A stretch of 37,683 nt of DNA from Streptomyces guryensis (GTDB lineage: Bacteria; Actinomycetota; Actinomycetes; Streptomycetales; Streptomycetaceae), in NCBI RefSeq assembly GCF_021261325.1, contig NZ_JAJSBI010000050.1:1-37683 (forward strand), in the 5' to 3' direction. Positions 25,198-32,516 of the stretch are shown piece after piece. How positions within the stretch are numbered: the stretch's first letter is position 1; every line of letters starts with the position of its first letter. The notes below the pieces were generated by a model. It ran no database searches, was not told the origin of the DNA, and saw nothing but the letters and a program-made list of their open reading frames with translations. The position numbers and the translations under genes were made by a program.

Positions 25198-27092
25198 CAG
25201 AGCCGGACCTCGCTCCCCGCAGGCCCTTCGAAGACGATGCCGCCACCGGGCGGAACGTCGATGGTCAGCGGGCCTCCGGGATGCTCGCGTCCTGTGGTGA
25301 TCCGTTCGCCGGTCGGCGACAGGACGCTGAAGGAGAGCCCGGCGGCCTGCGCGTCCACCGTGAGCCGGGTTGTGTACCCGCCGTTGAGTACGACGGTCGG
25401 CCGGTGGACCCGGCAGGAGGTGGCGGGCTGGAGAACGAAGACGACATCGCGCTCGTCGGCCGCGGCCCGCAGGACGCTGTGCGAGGCGTTGTCAGCGCGG
25501 CGGTGCCGCAGGAAGCCGCTGAGGTTGTCGGCGTAGAGCTGGTGATGCCACCGGAGCACGTCCTTGCTTTCGTCGGACAGTCGCGCGAAGTCCGAGCCGT
25601 AGGCCGGGATCCCGGCGGCCAGCATGGCGATGACCGTCACGGCTACGTCCGTCGGTGTGTCCCCCGGGCCGAACGTCTGGTAGTCGTTGATCGAGGCGGG
25701 CGTGTAGGCCTGCACATGCAGGGTGCGCAGGAAGTTCGTCCGCGGGTCGAACGGGGCGTCGCCGGCGCGCATACAGGTGCCGTACGGGGTGAGGAACACC
25801 GTGCCGTAGTTCTGCTTGAGTTCGACGACGTAGTCGGGCAACACCTCACGGGTGCGCCGGTCGGCGTCCTCCAGCATCAGCTGTAACCCTATGAGCATCG
25901 AGTCCAGGTCGTGCTCGTGGTGAGGGCTTTCGCACCGCAGGTCGGGTATCCAGTTGAACAGGTCGTACTTGGCTCCGTGGAAGCCGTACTCCTCGACCAG
26001 CCGTACGCAGACGTCGGCCATCACCTTGCGCGCCTCGGCGTTCATGAAGCACAGGGAGTAGAACTGCGTCTCGCCCAGGACGGGTTCACCGGAACTCGGG
26101 GCGATGAGCAGGTGACGGCGGTCGGCAAAACAGTCGGCGGCGGGACCTACGGCGTGGGGGGCGCACCAGATGACGGCACGTGCTCCCATGTCCTCGAGAC
26201 GGCGTACCAGCCCTCGCATGTCGGGGAACTTGGCGGGATCGGGCTGCCAGTCACCGATGTTCAGCGGGGTGTCGTACGCGGTGTCGAGGCCGGGGCCGAA
26301 CCAGCCGTCGTCGATGATGAAGTTCCGGACACCGACGTCCAGGCCGATCTTGACGTTCTCCAGGACCATGTCCGCGCTGATGTCGTCGCTGGCCCAGTCG
26401 GTCCAGCTGCACCAGAAGGGTTCGAACGACTCCGTGACGATACGGTCGCGCAGCCCGAAGACGGTCCGGGTGTGCTCCGAGAAGTCCCTGAGGACGTTCA
26501 TCCAGGGCCCGTGACCGCCGTCCTTCTGCCGGGTGAGGACATAGACGTGTTCGGTCACGGATCCGTTGGCGGCCGGCACCGATCGCGGCAGCGGATACTC
26601 CTCCGTGCCCCGCCGGATGCTCACCTCGACGCCGCGCGTGTGCACGTTCAGGGCGCGGTTGGAGACGGGTTCCAGGAGGCGGAGGTCGGTCTCGGTGAGG
26701 GCGCCGATGACCCCCATGGCCAGTTCCACGTTCCCGTCCCGGCCGGTGAACATGTACAGCGGAACCTTCACGTCGTTGATCTTCGACTGGGCGAGCCTGC
26801 CGTACTTCCAGAAGCCCGTGACGTGCATGAGGTTCATGAACCACCGGCCGCTGTCCGGCGGGACGACCTCGTCGAAGTTCCCCATCGGGGCGCGAAGCAG
26901 ATACTCGAGCGAGACGATGCGCTCGCCACTCGGCGGGCGCACGGACACCTTGAAGGGTGCCGTCTCACTGACGCTGACATCGAAGTCGTCCTGGGTGGCG
27001 TCGGCTGTTTCTCCGAGCGCGAAAGGGCCGAACTCCCTTTCCGCTCCTGACTCGAGCCGAACGATCAGACGCATGCGTGGTACCGCGTTCAT
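25197..27092 (-). CDS. GH36-type alpha-galactosidase-like glycoside hydrolase
   Basis: A 631-residue protein of clan GH-D. A beta-sandwich N-terminal part is followed by the catalytic barrel: FWCSWTDWASDDISADMVLE, then NFIIDDGWFG (about 258-266) and GDWQPDPAKFPDMRGL, the usual GH36/melibiase series. The likely nucleophile is Asp377 (GAKYDLFNW) and the acid/base Asp445 (CMRAGDAPFDP). There is no signal peptide, so it is intracellular. It could hydrolyse or transfer galactosyl or related residues. I chose the ATG at 27092 because AAGGG lies seven bases upstream; the frame stays open to 27197 but that part is not family-like. It is the first gene of the minus-strand locus. Confidence 0.87.
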   Translation of the reverse strand: MNAVPRMRLIVRLESGAEREFGPFALGETADATQDDFDVSVSETAPFKVSVRPPSGERIVSLEYLLRAPMGNFDEVVPPDSGRWFMNLMHVTGFWKYGRLAQSKINDVKVPLYMFTGRDGNVELAMGVIGALTETDLRLLEPVSNRALNVHTRGVEVSIRRGTEEYPLPRSVPAANGSVTEHVYVLTRQKDGGHGPWMNVLRDFSEHTRTVFGLRDRIVTESFEPFWCSWTDWASDDISADMVLENVKIGLDVGVRNFIIDDGWFGPGLDTAYDTPLNIGDWQPDPAKFPDMRGLVRRLEDMGARAVIWCAPHAVGPAADCFADRRHLLIAPSSGEPVLGETQFYSLCFMNAEARKVMADVCVRLVEEYGFHGAKYDLFNWIPDLRCESPHHEHDLDSMLIGLQLMLEDADRRTREVLPDYVVELKQNYGTVFLTPYGTCMRAGDAPFDPRTNFLRTLHVQAYTPASINDYQTFGPGDTPTDVAVTVIAMLAAGIPAYGSDFARLSDESKDVLRWHHQLYADNLSGFLRHRRADNASHSVLRAAADERDVVFVLQPATSCRVHRPTVVLNGGYTTRLTVDAQAAGLSFSVLSPTGERITTGREHPGGPLTIDVPPGGGIVFEGPAGSEVRL

Positions 27093-27099
27093 TGGTTGC

Positions 27100-27117
27100 C
27101 CTTCTGATGACAGAAGG
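27100..27117 (-). promoter_or_regulatory. Hairpin overlapping the ribosome binding site of the GH36-type gene
   Basis: On the transcript, CCTTCTG and CAGAAGG form a seven-base-pair stem with a four-base loop, immediately before the start codon at 27092. The 3' arm contains the AAGG of the ribosome binding site, so the folded form would hide it. It might equally be a DNA operator. A TTGACG hexamer at 27197-27192 could be a -35 element, but no good -10 follows. Confidence 0.35.
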
Positions 27118-27239
27118 CCCACTCGGGCGGTGAGCTCGAACTCTGTTACATGCTGTTCACGTTCCGTAGGCAACCATAAGCCAACACAACACGTCAATGA
27201 TCTTACTCGGATTCCTTACCAAATCAACAAACATGAATG

Positions 27240-27607
27240 AAACCAAACATTGCTGTGTCGCTTGGACGACGCCCACGCGCGTAGGCGGCTGCATCGGCCG
27301 AGGCGGCTCGGTAGCGGTCCCGGCCGCCGTTGCGGGCGATCTCGCGGGAGACGGTCGAAGGGGATCGGCCCAGCCGCTTGGCCAGTTGCCGGGCCGATTC
27401 CCCGGTGGCGATGCCGCGGGACATCTCCTCGCGCTCGCTGCCGCACAGATGCCGCTCAGGCCGCGTTTGCGGGGTGAGGCGGACCCCGCCGCTCTGGTAC
27501 AGGAAGCGACGGGCGCGCTGCATTGGCGCCCCGAGTGCCCGCCCGATCAAGCTGAACGGCTGACCTCACGCCAGCGTCTCCAGATCTCGTCCTGCTGAGC
27601 CGGCGAA
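27240..27607 (-). pseudogene. IS30-family transposase, N-terminal fragment
   Basis: On the minus strand SLSPAQQDEIWRRWREVSRS (to about 27550) and, after a one-base shift, IGRALGAPMQRARRFLYQSG, then RPERHLCGSEREEMSRGIA and LAKRLGRSPSTVSREIARNG encode the helix-turn-helix half of an IS30-type transposase. Homology stops around 27264, so the DDE domain is gone. It is a different IS30 lineage from the relic at 2553-3619. The fragment lies just upstream of the promoter region of the GH36-type operon, so its arrival may have changed that promoter. Confidence 0.7.
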
Positions 27608-27689
27608 AGGGAGTGTGCCGATGGCCACGTCTGCCCCTGAACCACCGCCCGTCGATCCGGCCACGGTGATCGAAGATGCGCCGTCGTTC

Positions 27690-27905
27690 AGCGCGGAATC
27701 ACCCAGCCCGGCCTCCAGGTCCCGGCGGCGTCGTAGCCGGCCGCTGTGGCGGCGAGGTGGGTGCGGAGGGTGGCCAGCGCGGAGTGGGGGTTGTCGCGGT
27801 GCCAGACGAGCGAGTGCGGGTAGACGGGCGTCGGGTCGGTCAACGCGATGCGGCGAAGGCCGTGGTCGGCGGGCCAGATGAGGCGGGTGGCCTGCCTATG
27901 AAGGT
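27690..27905 (-). pseudogene. LysR-type regulator, C-terminal fragment
   Basis: The minus-strand frame RLIWPADHGLRRIALTDPTP then VYPHSLVWHRDNPHSALATL and RTHLAA matches the last part of a LysR effector-binding domain, where ...LTDP-x-P-V-Y-P-x-S-L-(V/I)-W-R-x-x-N-x-H-P-A-L-x-x-L is common in actinobacteria. The DNA-binding half and most of the effector domain are missing. It is a stranded relic between two other fragments. Confidence 0.6.
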
Positions 27906-27937
27906 GGCCAGGGCCGGGGTGTCGGAAATGTTGCTGC

Positions 27938-28828
27938 GTGAGGGCCACGCCTAAAGGGGCGCGGCCGTACGCTCGAAGGGGGTTGTCGAGGGAGGACCGT
28001 ATTCGGGGGGGGGCCACGGGTGGGCATCAGTCTGGCGATGGTGCGCTACATGGACACGGGGCCTGTCCGCGCTGCGGCTGCCAGATCCTCAATAGCGCCC
28101 TGACACTGCTCAACAAGTCACTGAGACTCTCGGCCGCCAGCGGTCTGACCACGTGGGAGAGAACACGTCTGGCCCCGGCGAGCGCGCCGGTCACCTTCGC
28201 GCCGCCCAACACCTTCACGTGCGGGTACTGTCGGGAGACCTGGTTGGTGCGCAACACATCTCTCTCACTCTCACCTGAGCTGATGGCGTCCCTCGTCATT
28301 AGGCCGACGGCCCGCAACCCCTCTTGGAACCCGTCACCGCCCGCGGCCACCGGCCCGCGCACTCTGCTCCCCAGCCAGTTCCGCTTCACCGGTGTCGTGG
28401 AGGACAAGCCCGACGACGTCTTCGCCCGCGCCGAGAAGAAGATCGTGCGCAACGACAGCTCCGGCACGTTGACCGACACGGAGGAGTTCTCCTGGAGTGT
28501 GGAGCGCACGGTCACGGTCGAGGACCGCAAGGCCACCATCAAGGGCACCGACGGGAGACTGACCTTCGCCGGGCTGGCCGTGCTGGGCGGGATACTCAGC
28601 AGCGAGGTGAGGTCCATGTATGCCGTGACCACCCAGGCCACGCTCTCCCGCAAGAAGACCGTCTCCGTCCAGGTGCCCCCGCACTCGGCGATCGAGATCC
28701 AGCTGAACTGGACGGTCGTGCGGCAGCCCGGGCTCGGACGGTTCGTCGGCGGCGGAGACACGCGGCTGGACATGCCGTTCGCCGTGGATATGGAGCTGAC
28801 GGTCGTGCCGTACCTGCGGAACATCTGA
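27938..28828 (+). CDS. Hypothetical protein: zinc ribbon plus beta-rich domain
   Basis: I do not recognise a named family. The frame has an N-terminal zinc-ribbon-like part: CPRCGCQ near residue 43 and CGYCRETW near 94 (two C-x-x-C knuckles). A beta-rich region of about 150 residues follows. It contains alternating-polarity strands (SGTLTDTEEFSWSVERTVTV), a short hydrophobic hairpin-like segment (LTFAGLAVLGGILSS), more strands, and a motif KKTVSVQVPPHSAIEIQLNW. The last motif and the order resemble aerolysin/ETX-MTX2-like proteins, but that is a weak pattern match. The GTG at 27938 is the longest start; a G-run just before CPRCGC and an in-frame-like MVRYMDTG in another frame hint at a one-base error or shift near 28055, so the true start is uncertain. 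Confidence 0.55.
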   Translation: MRATPKGARPYARRGLSREDRIRGGATGGHQSGDGALHGHGACPRCGCQILNSALTLLNKSLRLSAASGLTTWERTRLAPASAPVTFAPPNTFTCGYCRETWLVRNTSLSLSPELMASLVIRPTARNPSWNPSPPAATGPRTLLPSQFRFTGVVEDKPDDVFARAEKKIVRNDSSGTLTDTEEFSWSVERTVTVEDRKATIKGTDGRLTFAGLAVLGGILSSEVRSMYAVTTQATLSRKKTVSVQVPPHSAIEIQLNWTVVRQPGLGRFVGGGDTRLDMPFAVDMELTVVPYLRNI

Positions 28829-28842
28829 GACCGCGACTACTG

Positions 28843-28885
28843 GGGGCGGCGCGTAAGGCGCCCCGAGGGGTGGGCCCGTACGGGC
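28843..28885 (+). terminator. GC-rich hairpins after the zinc-ribbon gene
   Basis: Just after the stop at 28828, GGGGCG (28843-28848) can pair with CGCCCC (28859-28864). The 12-base palindrome GCCCGTACGGGC follows at 28874-28885. There is no U-tract, as is usual for actinobacterial terminators. The position fits a transcription end, but in DNA this G+C-rich such hairpins also arise by chance. Confidence 0.3.
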
Positions 28886-28949
28886 GGCCCGGCGGCGGCG
28901 AAGATGTTGTGCGCTGCCCGGCAAGGTCACCGCGCCGGCCACGATCTGT

Positions 28950-29258
28950 GTTGGCGCAGCGATCTGCCAGCATGCCTCCCGCGCGCGACGGACGCCGCCA
29001 CTGGGTGAGGCGCAGCGTTCGCCCGGCGGCCTTCCGCAGTCCGGGCAGGAGTTGTTGTACGGTCCCGGTCCCCGCCGTCGGCGTTCCGCCTTGGCTCTGC
29101 GCTCCGCGAGGATGGGCTCGATCCGCTCGTAGTGGGGGTCTCCTACGCGGCGCCTGTGCCGGTGTGGGCGTTGACGACACAGTCCTGCCCGCCGAGGCCT
29201 GGCAGCGCGGACAGTTCCTGATCCAGAACCGGCGCGCCACCTGCTCATGCCGCATCGG
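28950..29258 (-). pseudogene. Small zinc-finger protein, frameshifted
   Basis: From an ATG at 29258 the minus strand reads MRHEQVARRFWIRNCPRCQA. After one or two base shifts near 29180-29130 it continues VGDPHYERIEPILAERRAKA, then SCPDCGRPPGERCASPSGG. Streptomyces accessory regions often encode a protein with two such C-x-x-C-x(5-8)-C half-sites (CPRC-x-A-x-x-G-x-x-C and CPDCG-x-x-P-G-x-x-C), probably nucleic-acid binding. Here the first half-site has lost its final Cys through the shift. I read it as decayed. Confidence 0.5.
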
Positions 29259-29259
29259 C

Positions 29260-29535
29260 CGTGGTGCACCTGGCGCAGGAGCGGGACGGGCGGTCTGCGT
29301 CGGCGGACGGTTGGGGCCATGCCCCTGGCTTTCTTCAACTGGCGCTGGAGCTACGTTGATTGCGCGTCCTTGTCGGTGGGTCCGTTCTGAGGGACGGTTG
29401 GCGGACCACGTCAGGTGATGGGACTCGCGCACCTCTCAGCTCCTCTCGCACGATGCACCGGCGACTCACGGATCCACCGCGTGCGCGTCGCGACAGCCCG
29501 CGATGGTCGCGGTCGCTGTCGGGAGGAGGTGGCCG
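29260..29535. other. No recognisable gene
   Basis: Between the zinc-finger relic and the small acidic reading frame I see no supported coding region on either strand and no clear repeat. It may contain the promoter for the rightward fragments. Confidence 0.35.
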
Positions 29536-29616
29536 ATGTGCCGAATCTCAGAGCCGGACGATCCGGGCACGGACGCGGAGGGCGACGAACCCAACGGCCA
29601 AGAGGCGCTCCCCTAA
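29536..29616 (+). CDS. Possible 26-residue acidic peptide
   Basis: An ATG at 29536 is preceded by GGGAGGAGG (29521-29529), an unusually strong ribosome binding site at good spacing. The peptide begins MCRISEPDDPGTDAEGDEP and ends at TAA (29614-29616). It is acidic and has a single Cys. I know no family for it. It could be a real small protein, a leader peptide or chance; the ribosome binding site is the only positive evidence. Confidence 0.3.
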   Translation: MCRISEPDDPGTDAEGDEPNGQEALP

Positions 29617-29689
29617 TTGCACCCAACGGGGCGTCACGAAAGCAGGTTTCGTGTCATGCTCGCGGTCCATCCGAAGAGGAGGCCACGTC

Positions 29690-29830
29690 GTGGGGATGGC
29701 AGACCGCGAGTGTCGGGAGTGCGGTGGGCCGCTGCCACCCGCTTCGGACACCGGTCGGCCACGCCGGTACTGCTCGGATGCCTGCAGATCCGCCGCTCGG
29801 CGGTCCCGTAACCGGCAGAAGAGGGCTGAG
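29690..29830 (+). pseudogene. Zinc-finger N-terminal fragment (CxxC...CxxxC)
   Basis: A GTG at 29690 follows AGAGGAGG (29674-29681). The product begins VGMADRECRECGGPLPPASD, then GRPRRYCSDACRSAARRSRN and RQKRAE. This C-x-x-C-x(16-18)-C-x-x-x-C unit with GRPRRYCS-x-AC is a common N-terminal module of actinobacterial proteins that continue into a longer domain. Here the frame runs into the middle of a response-regulator gene, read out of frame, and soon ends at about 29950. It is a truncated remnant with its original start signal intact. Confidence 0.5.
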
Positions 29831-29844
29831 TTCGGGATCAGCCG

Positions 29845-30260
29845 GTCTGCGTGCAGCATATGCCCAACGGCCCGACCTGGTACTGCTGGACCTCGGGCTC
29901 CCGGACATGGACGGCTACGAGATCCTGACACGGCTCCGGGCCGTCAGTGACATACCCGTCATTGCCGTGACGGCGCGCCACGATCTCCGCTCACGTCTGC
30001 ACGGACTCAATCTTGGAGCGGACGACTACATCGTCAAACCCTACGAGACCGCGGAACTCCTCTCCCGCATGGAGAGAGTGCTGCACCGCAGCAGATCACC
30101 GGAGCGATGAGGGGAAAGCATCTACGACGACGGCCTGTTGCGGCTCGACTCCCAAAGCCTCGAGGCCAGTGTGGCCGGTGAGCCGCTCAAGCTGACGCCC
30201 ACGGAATTCCGCGTACTCGACCTGCTGCGCGTGAAGGGGACGGAACTGGTGTTGCGCCCA
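29845..30260 (+). pseudogene. OmpR-type response regulator, truncated both ends, internal stop
   Basis: The plus-strand frame starts mid-receiver at AAYAQRPDLVLLDLGLPDMD, which includes the phospho-acceptor Asp. It continues IPVIAVTARHDLRSRLHG and LGADDYIVKPYETAELLSRM with the conserved Lys. After HRSRSPER there is a TGA (30108-30110), and the same frame goes on IYDDGLLRLDSQSLEASVAG, then LKLTPTEFRVLDLL, the start of the winged-helix DNA-binding domain. The first strand of the receiver and the recognition helix are missing. The TGA may derive from a sense codon. It abuts the inverted PucR-type fragment at about 30240-30260. Confidence 0.75.
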
Positions 30261-31115
30261 CGCCACGACGCGGGGCAGCGCAAGGAGTTCGTCCAAGGTG
30301 GGCGCCGCTTTCCCGGGCCCTGTCGTCGGGTGCTCCGGGGAGGGCGGGACAGCCACGGCGATCGTGTGCAGTGCCAGGGCCAGCGCGGCCTGGTCGGCGA
30401 GCCGCTCCAGGTCGAGGGCCAGCAGTTGCTGGATAAGTCCGAGTGCGCCGACAGGGTGTTGCGGTGGATTTCGAGATGGGCCGTCGCGTGGGAGGAGAAG
30501 TTGAGCCATGACGCTGCGGTGACCAGCAGTTCCTCACTGTCCGGGTCCTGTGCGCGCCTGGCGCGGTGGGCACGCAGCGGCGCGAGCAAGGCCTCGGCCC
30601 AGGACGTCACTGGTGGTCCGATGGTGAGTGCCAGGTCGGGGTTGTGCGCGAATAGGGAGTGCCGTTCGTTACTGTGGCGTGCGGCAGCGAGGGCGTGGAA
30701 GGCTTGGGCATAGCCGGTGGCGGTCTCCCCCAGGGGCACGGCGTTGCTCACTCCGATCGAGCAGGTGTCCGCCACCAAGAGCGCCCAGATCCACGTCGGA
30801 TGGCTGACGGTGCCGTCCTCGGGGTCGGCGGCAGCGAGCACATCATGTGGTCGGCGTATACGGGGCATGGCACGATCCACGCGTCCTCGACCACCTTGGC
30901 CAGCGCGTCCGCCATCCTGTCGCGATGCGCGCGCGGCCCTTCGATGACGTACGCCCGCACCGTATCGGACAGTGGGGGCCGCAGCGCCCCCGCGACCTGT
31001 CGGGCGGTTGCCGTATGGCCGTTCATCAGCAGGTGCAGGACGGCTTCCCGGGTTCGGGCGTCGGCGATGTGCCGCCGGCGCTGCCGGCGCCCGATGTGTT
31101 CGGTCAGCCAGCACA
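30255..31115 (-). pseudogene. PucR/CdaR-like helix-turn-helix regulator, truncated and frameshifted
   Basis: Pieces on the minus strand, from about 31110 downward, read LTEHIGRRQRRRHIADARTR, then ATARQVAGALRPPLSDTVRA and DAWIVPCPVYADHMM. A shifted frame continues HPTWIWALLVADTCSIGVSN, then ETATGYAQAFHALAAARHSN, AASWLNFSSHATAHLEIHRN and, after another shift near 30450, LIQQLLALDLERLADQAALA. The H-x-H-R-N-T-L helix-turn-helix motif and the flow fit streptomycete PucR-like regulators. At least two frameshifts and loss of both ends make it non-functional. The long open frame covering this strand up to 31918 is not one gene. Confidence 0.7.
30752..30806 (-). repeat. Second copy of the 55-bp repeat (inverted relative to 6329-6383)
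   Basis: This lies inside the PucR-type fragment and encodes HPTWIWALLVADTCSIG on the minus strand. It is identical to the copy at 6329-6383 except for three bases by eye. The homology stops sharply on both sides. Confidence 0.7.
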
Positions 31116-31122
31116 GGCTCAG

Positions 31123-31521
31123 ATGAGGTCACCGCCCATGCAGGTGCGGCTGCTCGATGCCGCGGTCCTGGACCAGGCGCCCGGTCGCTGCGCCCGCCGT
31201 CGTTGCGCCCACTGGGCGCTGCACCCCGCCCCGTTGGTCCTTCCGGCCGCACCGCCTGCCCTGCGGCTGACCGCCCTGGTACCGGCCGCACACAGCAGCG
31301 TCCATACCGAACACAGCACCGACCTGGATATCCTCGCCCGCCTGTGCGGGCACTCCCCGCAGCAGACCGGAGAACTGCTCGACCGGCTGGTGACCACCCG
31401 CACGCTGGGAGCCTGGCACCACAACCGGGAGACCGCCGAAGTGTTCTGGCAACTGCCCCAGCCCCGTACACGAGTCCGCCCAGCAGTAACGTCCCGCAGG
31501 TGCCAGGCACCACTGCCTTGA
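31123..31521 (+). CDS. Small hypothetical protein with winged-helix-like C-terminal half
   Basis: A protein of about 127-132 residues, starting at ATG 31123 or, more likely, the ATG at 31138 (MQVRLLDAAVLDQAPGRCAR). The N-terminal half is Pro/Ala/Leu-rich with Cys pairs (CARRRCAHW). The second half, HSTDLDILARLCGHSPQQTG then ELLDRLVTTRTLGAWHHNRE and VFWQLP, has the helix-helix-helix-wing pattern of winged-helix domains. I have no named function; a DNA-binding or regulatory role is inferred. It is followed by another winged-helix-like protein in the same direction about 200 bases away, so the two may be functionally linked. Confidence 0.6.
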   Translation: MRSPPMQVRLLDAAVLDQAPGRCARRRCAHWALHPAPLVLPAAPPALRLTALVPAAHSSVHTEHSTDLDILARLCGHSPQQTGELLDRLVTTRTLGAWHHNRETAEVFWQLPQPRTRVRPAVTSRRCQAPLP

Positions 31522-31724
31522 GGCCAGCCGCGGGCTGAGGGAGGTCGCCTGAGAGGGAACAACCGGCTCCGCCGGTCCGTACCATCACTACGCAAGGCAC
31601 GTTGCTGCAACGGTGGCATCCGTTCTTCGGCACCGTCGGCACTGGCCGACAGGAACGCTGCCCCGGTCGGGAGCGGCCCGCAGACGCCGCCCTCACGGCC
31701 GCACACGAGGAAAGGTCAAGCGCC

Positions 31725-32384
31725 ATGTCCGAGAGCACGACTAGCACCACGGAACTGACATCGCAGTACATCGCCCGGGTGACCGACGACCTCGAACACA
31801 ATCTCAACGAACAGGAACGCGTCGGTGCGGAAATCACCGCCCTGCAAGAACAGTTGACCGCCCTGCAGCAGGACCACACCGTGCTGCTGAACATGCAGCA
31901 GGCGCTCGGCATCGCCAAAGCACCAGCTCAGTCAGCGGTCACGCCCGAGAGCACCGCGGTGCCCTCTCCTCGGCAGAAAAGCGCCGAACCAGGCGGCAGG
32001 GGGAGGGCGAGGAAGGCCACGGCCGCGCAGGCAAGCCCGACGGGCAGGAAGTCAGCCGCCAACAAGCCCGCGGCCAAGACCGCAGCCGCTGCGAAGACAA
32101 CCCAGCCCACCCTGGTAGAACTCATCCGCCGCCACCTCGCCGAACAGAACGAACCACGCTCCGCTGCAGAAATCTCCGCCACGCTCGGCCAGGCCCATCC
32201 CGAACGCGGAATCAAGACCAAGGTCGTGCGCGTCACGCTCGAAGGACTCGTGGCCAAAAGCCAGGCTCAACGCACCAAGCAAGGCAGCTCAGTCTTCTAC
32301 ACCGCCCCCGACGCACCGGAGCCAACAACTACTTCCCCGAGTGAGGCGCAGCCCGAAAACGCTGCTCCTCACTCGCCGGCCTGA
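31725..32384 (+). CDS. Coiled-coil and winged-helix-like regulatory protein
   Basis: A 219-residue protein with three zones. Residues 10-65 form a predicted coiled coil (YIARVTDDLEHNLNEQERVG, then ITALQEQLTALQQDHTVLLN). Residues 66-125 are a low-complexity, Ala/Lys/Pro-rich linker. Residues 126-190 look like a winged helix: TLVELIRRHLAEQNEPRSAA, then EISATLGQAHPERGIKTKVV and GSSVFYTAPDAPE. The Lys/Ala-rich linker suggests nucleic-acid association. The ATG at 31725 follows GAGGAAAGG at good spacing. Similar proteins occur in streptomycete accessory regions, but I know no proven function. Confident as a gene, weak on role. Confidence 0.75.
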   Translation: MSESTTSTTELTSQYIARVTDDLEHNLNEQERVGAEITALQEQLTALQQDHTVLLNMQQALGIAKAPAQSAVTPESTAVPSPRQKSAEPGGRGRARKATAAQASPTGRKSAANKPAAKTAAAAKTTQPTLVELIRRHLAEQNEPRSAAEISATLGQAHPERGIKTKVVRVTLEGLVAKSQAQRTKQGSSVFYTAPDAPEPTTTSPSEAQPENAAPHSPA

Positions 32385-32516
32385 TGCGGTCGGGTAGCCG
32401 GAGCACGATAGTTTTCACCATCGGCGCCTACTGACCTGCGGCTTCGGTACGGCGAGGCCGTGTAGTTGTCACCAGGTCGGTACGCTACTTCTCAGCAGCG
32501 CCTTCTTGCCCAACCG

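Noticed and set aside
25911..27050. 379-codon plus-strand frame opposite the GH36-type gene
   Set aside because: Val/Asp/His-rich shadow composition and no homology; the minus strand carries the GH36 motifs.
30122..31918. Very long minus-strand open frame of about 598 codons
   Set aside because: It strings together a real but frameshifted PucR-type fragment with antisense of the small gene at 31123-31521 and upstream sequence; composition changes abruptly along it, so it is not one gene.
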